Below are positions 61,603 to 64,000 of a stretch of DNA of 64,000 nt, piece after piece. Every line of letters begins with the position of its first letter. Within the stretch, counting starts at the first letter, position 1. Under the pieces are notes generated by a model that searched no databases, was not told the DNA's origin, and was given only the letters and a program-made list of their open reading frames with translations. This DNA is from Mesorhizobium ventifaucium (lineage in GTDB: Bacteria; Pseudomonadota; Alphaproteobacteria; Rhizobiales; Rhizobiaceae), in NCBI RefSeq assembly GCF_935822925.1, contig NZ_CAKXZS010000023.1, forward strand, positions 372,001-436,000. The letters are read 5' to 3'. The translations under genes were made by a program, and so were the position numbers.

Positions 61603-63324
61603 CTATTCGCCGGAGCGACTGGTCGTCTTCATTTGCTTAACCTGCTGCATGACCTGGTCTAGGTTGTAGCTGGCAGGATCCTGCATCGGCGGGAAGTCGA
61701 TGTAGGACGAGAGTTCCTTCAGCCAGAGCGCCTGTCCGATCGGCAGCATGTTCCAGTCATAGACATAGGCGGTGGAGGGTGAGGTAATGGCGCCGCCCAT
61801 GCCAGTCAGGGTCTTGACCTGCTCGCCGATCGAGGCCTCAAACGGATCGCGCTTGATGTTGACGACCTGCGTCCAGTGATAGGGAAGCACGCCGGCCAAA
61901 AAGCCCGTCGGCGCATCGGACACCATCGCAAAGTACATCTTCCAGTTCTTGTAACGAACCGCCGATGGGTCCTTACCGGAATAATAGAAGAAGGTGTCGC
62001 GCGCCGACTTTTCCGATTTTCCTTCGAGATAGTCGCGCTGATTCACACCGTCGAGCGTGGTCTTCGCTATGCCGGGATATTCACCCTTCTCGATCTGCGC
62101 CTTCAGCTCGTTGGCCTTGGGCCCGCCGGCGATGTCGACAAGCGTCGGCAGCCAGTCGAGCGAGGCGAAAATGTCGTTCTTCACCGTTCCGGGCTGGATG
62201 TGCCCGGGCCAGCGCACGACGAGCGGAGCGCGCATGCCGCCTTCCCAGGTGCTGAGCTTGCCGCCCTTGAAGGGGGTGACGCCGCCGTCCGGGAAGGTAA
62301 TCGTCTCGGCGCCGTTGTCGGTGGTGAAGGCGATGATTGTGTTGTCGAGCTGGCCCATGTCTTCCAGCTTCTTCAGGACGACGCCGATGTTGTCGTCCAT
62401 CTGCTTCATGCCGGCTTCATTGGCGCCCCAGTCCTTGCCGCCAGGCTCGCCGATCATGCCCTGGTACTTGTCAGGCAACACCGTCGTGATGTGCATGCGC
62501 GCCGGGTTGTACCAGACAAAGAACGGCTTATCGGTCTTTGCTGGGTCGTTGCGGTCGAGGAAGTCGACGACCTTGGCGGAGATTTCCTCGTCCACCGTCT
62601 TTGACCGTTCCAATGTCAGCGGCCCCTCATCCTTGCATGACTGGTTTGCCGCCGTGCCGTCCGAGGATGCACAGGCGATAACAGGACGTGGCGGCATCAG
62701 GCAGAGCGTAGTCTTAGGATCGACGGCGCCGGGCGGATCGGAAAGACCCGGAACGGGTGTGTTCATGCAGGGCGGAGCGACCGTCTGCTCGGTAGGCGTC
62801 TTGTTGATGTCGGGAAAGCTCACCCCTTGCATGGCATCGAGGTGATACAGATACCCCCAGAATTCCTGGAAGCCATGTGCAGTAGGCAGGGCGTCGGTGT
62901 GATCGCCGAGGTGGTTCTTGCCGAACTCGCCGGTGCTGTAGCCGAGATCGTGCAGGAACTTTGCGATCGCCGGGGTGCCAGGCTTGAGATATGAGGGGCT
63001 GCCCGGCAATTGGGGTGGGATCATGCCGGTGCGCAGGGGGTGCATGCCGGTGAAGAACGCATTGCGGCCGGCGGTGCAGCTCTGCTCGGCATAGTAGGTC
63101 ATGAATTTCGCACCTTCCTGGCCGATGCGATCGATATTGGGCGTTTCGCCGACCATCAGGCCCTGATGATAGATGCTGGGCTGCATCCAGCCGATATCAT
63201 CGCCCATGATGAACAGGATGTTGGGCTTTTTCGCATCCTGGGCCTGTGCCGGCGCATGCGCGCTCCATAGAACCGCCGCGGCAGCCAAGGTCCCAATGCT
63301 GTAGTTAAGGATCTTAAAACTCAT
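61603..63324 (-). CDS. Periplasmic arylsulfatase, second type
   Basis: A 573-residue exported sulfatase, more distant from its neighbour: signal peptide MSFKILNYSIGTLAAAAVLW SAHAPAQAQ, metal site NILFIMGDDIGWMQPS, catalytic motif SCTAGRNAFFTGMH, GKNHLGDHTDALPTAHGFQE, FFVWYNPARMHITTVL, FTTDNGAETITFPDGGVTPF and GGKLSTWEGGMRAPLVVRWP. An extra loop (residues ~180-235) has several Cys (PPCMNTP, LCLMPP, IACASSD, NQSCKDE). CAGGAGGAGCTGAAC precedes ATG 63324. First gene of the leftward cluster, divergent from the kinase at 63553. Confidence 0.93.
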   Translation of the reverse strand: MSFKILNYSIGTLAAAAVLWSAHAPAQAQDAKKPNILFIMGDDIGWMQPSIYHQGLMVGETPNIDRIGQEGAKFMTYYAEQSCTAGRNAFFTGMHPLRTGMIPPQLPGSPSYLKPGTPAIAKFLHDLGYSTGEFGKNHLGDHTDALPTAHGFQEFWGYLYHLDAMQGVSFPDINKTPTEQTVAPPCMNTPVPGLSDPPGAVDPKTTLCLMPPRPVIACASSDGTAANQSCKDEGPLTLERSKTVDEEISAKVVDFLDRNDPAKTDKPFFVWYNPARMHITTVLPDKYQGMIGEPGGKDWGANEAGMKQMDDNIGVVLKKLEDMGQLDNTIIAFTTDNGAETITFPDGGVTPFKGGKLSTWEGGMRAPLVVRWPGHIQPGTVKNDIFASLDWLPTLVDIAGGPKANELKAQIEKGEYPGIAKTTLDGVNQRDYLEGKSEKSARDTFFYYSGKDPSAVRYKNWKMYFAMVSDAPTGFLAGVLPYHWTQVVNIKRDPFEASIGEQVKTLTGMGGAITSPSTAYVYDWNMLPIGQALWLKELSSYIDFPPMQDPASYNLDQVMQQVKQMKTTSRSGE

Positions 63325-63552
63325 GTTCAGCTCCTCCTGCTGGGATAAAATCTCGCCAACCGCTCGATTGGCACGATTTCCGGGCCTGTGCGCCCCTCCT
63401 TTAACTAGTCGGCACGCTCAAGCTGACGCCACGGTAGCCCTAAGGAAGCCTTGGTGATATTGTCCTTTGGGGAAGTTGTTCCGGCGCAGATGCGGCAATG
63501 CTGCCCGATCTACTTTCCCGGCTAAAAGCTTGGCTTGCGAGGGGTATCCATC
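63325..63552. promoter_or_regulatory. Divergent control region, sulfatase cluster and kinase
   Basis: The ~230 bp between the divergent sulfatase and kinase genes should carry both promoters. It contains CCTAAGGAAGCCTTGG near 63439 and CCTTTGGGGAA at 63464-63474, the latter shared with 28388 beside the other kinase locus. Functional role not shown. Confidence 0.4.
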
Positions 63553-64000
63553 ATGCCGTTCGATGCGCCTGTTCGGTCGCGCCGACGCGCCCAGAACGCG
63601 GTCAGGTTCCTTGTTGCAATTTTGATTGCGATTTTTCTGGACGGCGGCTCTGCAGCAGCTGAGGTCGTCGGCCGGTCTCCGCGTGTGCTCCTCCTCCATC
63701 CGTATGACGAGCGACTGCCCGCAAGCTCGATTGCCGGGGAGAACGCCAGAAATCGGCTTATCGAGGCGACATCCGGCAATGTCGATCTCTTCTCGGAGTT
63801 CCTGGACCTCTCGAGGTTTCCCGAGGAAGCCCATATCGACCGCATGGCACGGTACATGGCCGAGAAATACGTCGATCATCGCCCGGACGTCGTGATCGCG
63901 CTCGGCGAATCGGCAACCCGTTTCATCGTCAATAACCGTGAGGCCATCGCGCCCGACGCAAAGATCGTGTTCTGCGGCTTCGGGCGTGACAGTGCTTCGA
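63553..64000 (+). CDS. Sensor histidine kinase, N-terminal part (runs off the window)
   Basis: At least 149 residues: an N-terminal anchor (FLVAILIAIFLDGGSAAA), then an ABC_sub_bind-like sensor (SPRVLLLHPYDERLPASSIA, FLDLSRFPEEAHIDRMARYM, DVVIALGESATRFIVNNREA). The same motifs begin the kinase at 29741-31798, so this is predicted to be a second kinase of that type; the catalytic domain lies beyond 64000. ATG 63553. Its position, divergent from two sulfatases, suggests that it senses a ligand for that cluster. Confidence 0.75.
   Translation, partial: MPFDAPVRSRRRAQNAVRFLVAILIAIFLDGGSAAAEVVGRSPRVLLLHPYDERLPASSIAGENARNRLIEATSGNVDLFSEFLDLSRFPEEAHIDRMARYMAEKYVDHRPDVVIALGESATRFIVNNREAIAPDAKIVFCGFGRDSAS

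Noticed and set aside
1..64000. All frameshifts being sequencing errors
   Set aside because: Essential or core genes (rimO, pcs, ABC operon, hspQ) are intact; the lesions cluster in dispensable genes, and include a 13-bp duplication, nonsense codons and truncations. Individual single-base shifts could still be errors.
1..64000. CRISPR arrays, tRNAs, rRNAs, transposases, integrases
   Set aside because: None seen. The tandem repeats lack spacers, no cloverleaf-like or rRNA sequence was found, and no transposase motifs are present.

Overview
The window looks like chromosomal DNA of a Mesorhizobium-type alphaproteobacterium (Rhizobiales, Phyllobacteriaceae). Supporting signs are the GC-rich, strongly codon-biased genes; a phosphatidylcholine synthase (pcs); an IalB-family secreted protein; a complete BMP-type nucleoside-like ABC transporter; and the palindromic intergenic repeats typical of rhizobia. 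The genus is inferred from gene content. I saw no rRNA, tRNA, CRISPR array, phage genes or complete insertion sequence.

Layout. 1-14.96 kb is conserved core-like DNA: a DsbA/FrnE oxidoreductase, a YejA-like peptide-binding protein, IalB, HspQ, a UbiH-family hydroxylase, a DUF2182/DUF1326 pair, pcs, a quinone oxidoreductase, a four-gene BMP/ABC operon closed by a strong terminator, and a secreted beta-propeller protein. 15-20.5 kb holds a LysR gene broken by two frameshifts, rimO, a TerC-family gene and an AraC/SRPBCC/VOC group. Several short tandem repeats lie in this first 20 kb. 20.7-23.7 kb is a four-gene membrane/exported-protein locus of unknown function in which every gene is disrupted, each by a different lesion. 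24-32 kb contains small hypothetical genes, a winged-helix/TPR regulator and a histidine kinase/FixJ-like pair with a decayed extra receiver gene. 32-46 kb is an accessory cell-envelope region: beta-barrels, a lipoprotein alpha/beta hydrolase, DUF4105, LssY_C, ion channel, OmpA, Cys-rich and small exported proteins. 46-52 kb is transport: an MscS channel, a DUF2955/HlyD efflux pair and a MarC protein, with the efflux and MarC genes lying between two ~250-bp direct repeats. 53-64 kb is an arylsulfatase locus: a broken sulfatase copy, an octaheme cytochrome c with TPRs, DUF2721, a channel-like protein, a Gly/His-rich exported protein, a HAD phosphatase, two intact arylsulfatases, and the start of a second histidine kinase of the same type as the one at 30 kb.

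How the genes work together. The clearest unit is the BMP transporter (binding protein, two permeases, double ATPase). The most intriguing is the sulfatase/multiheme cytochrome/HAD locus, probably under a ligand-sensing kinase reading divergently from it at 63.55 kb. From 23 kb on, the same families recur as intact genes and as fragments (winged-helix/TPR regulator, Gly/His-rich exported protein, Cys-rich protein, sulfatase, receiver, kinase), together with a recurring ~34-bp element. This indicates a region shaped by repeated duplication, recombination and gene decay. Frameshifts concentrate in dispensable genes and include a 13-bp duplication and a Trp-to-stop change, so I favour real decay over sequencing error, although reads would be needed to prove it.
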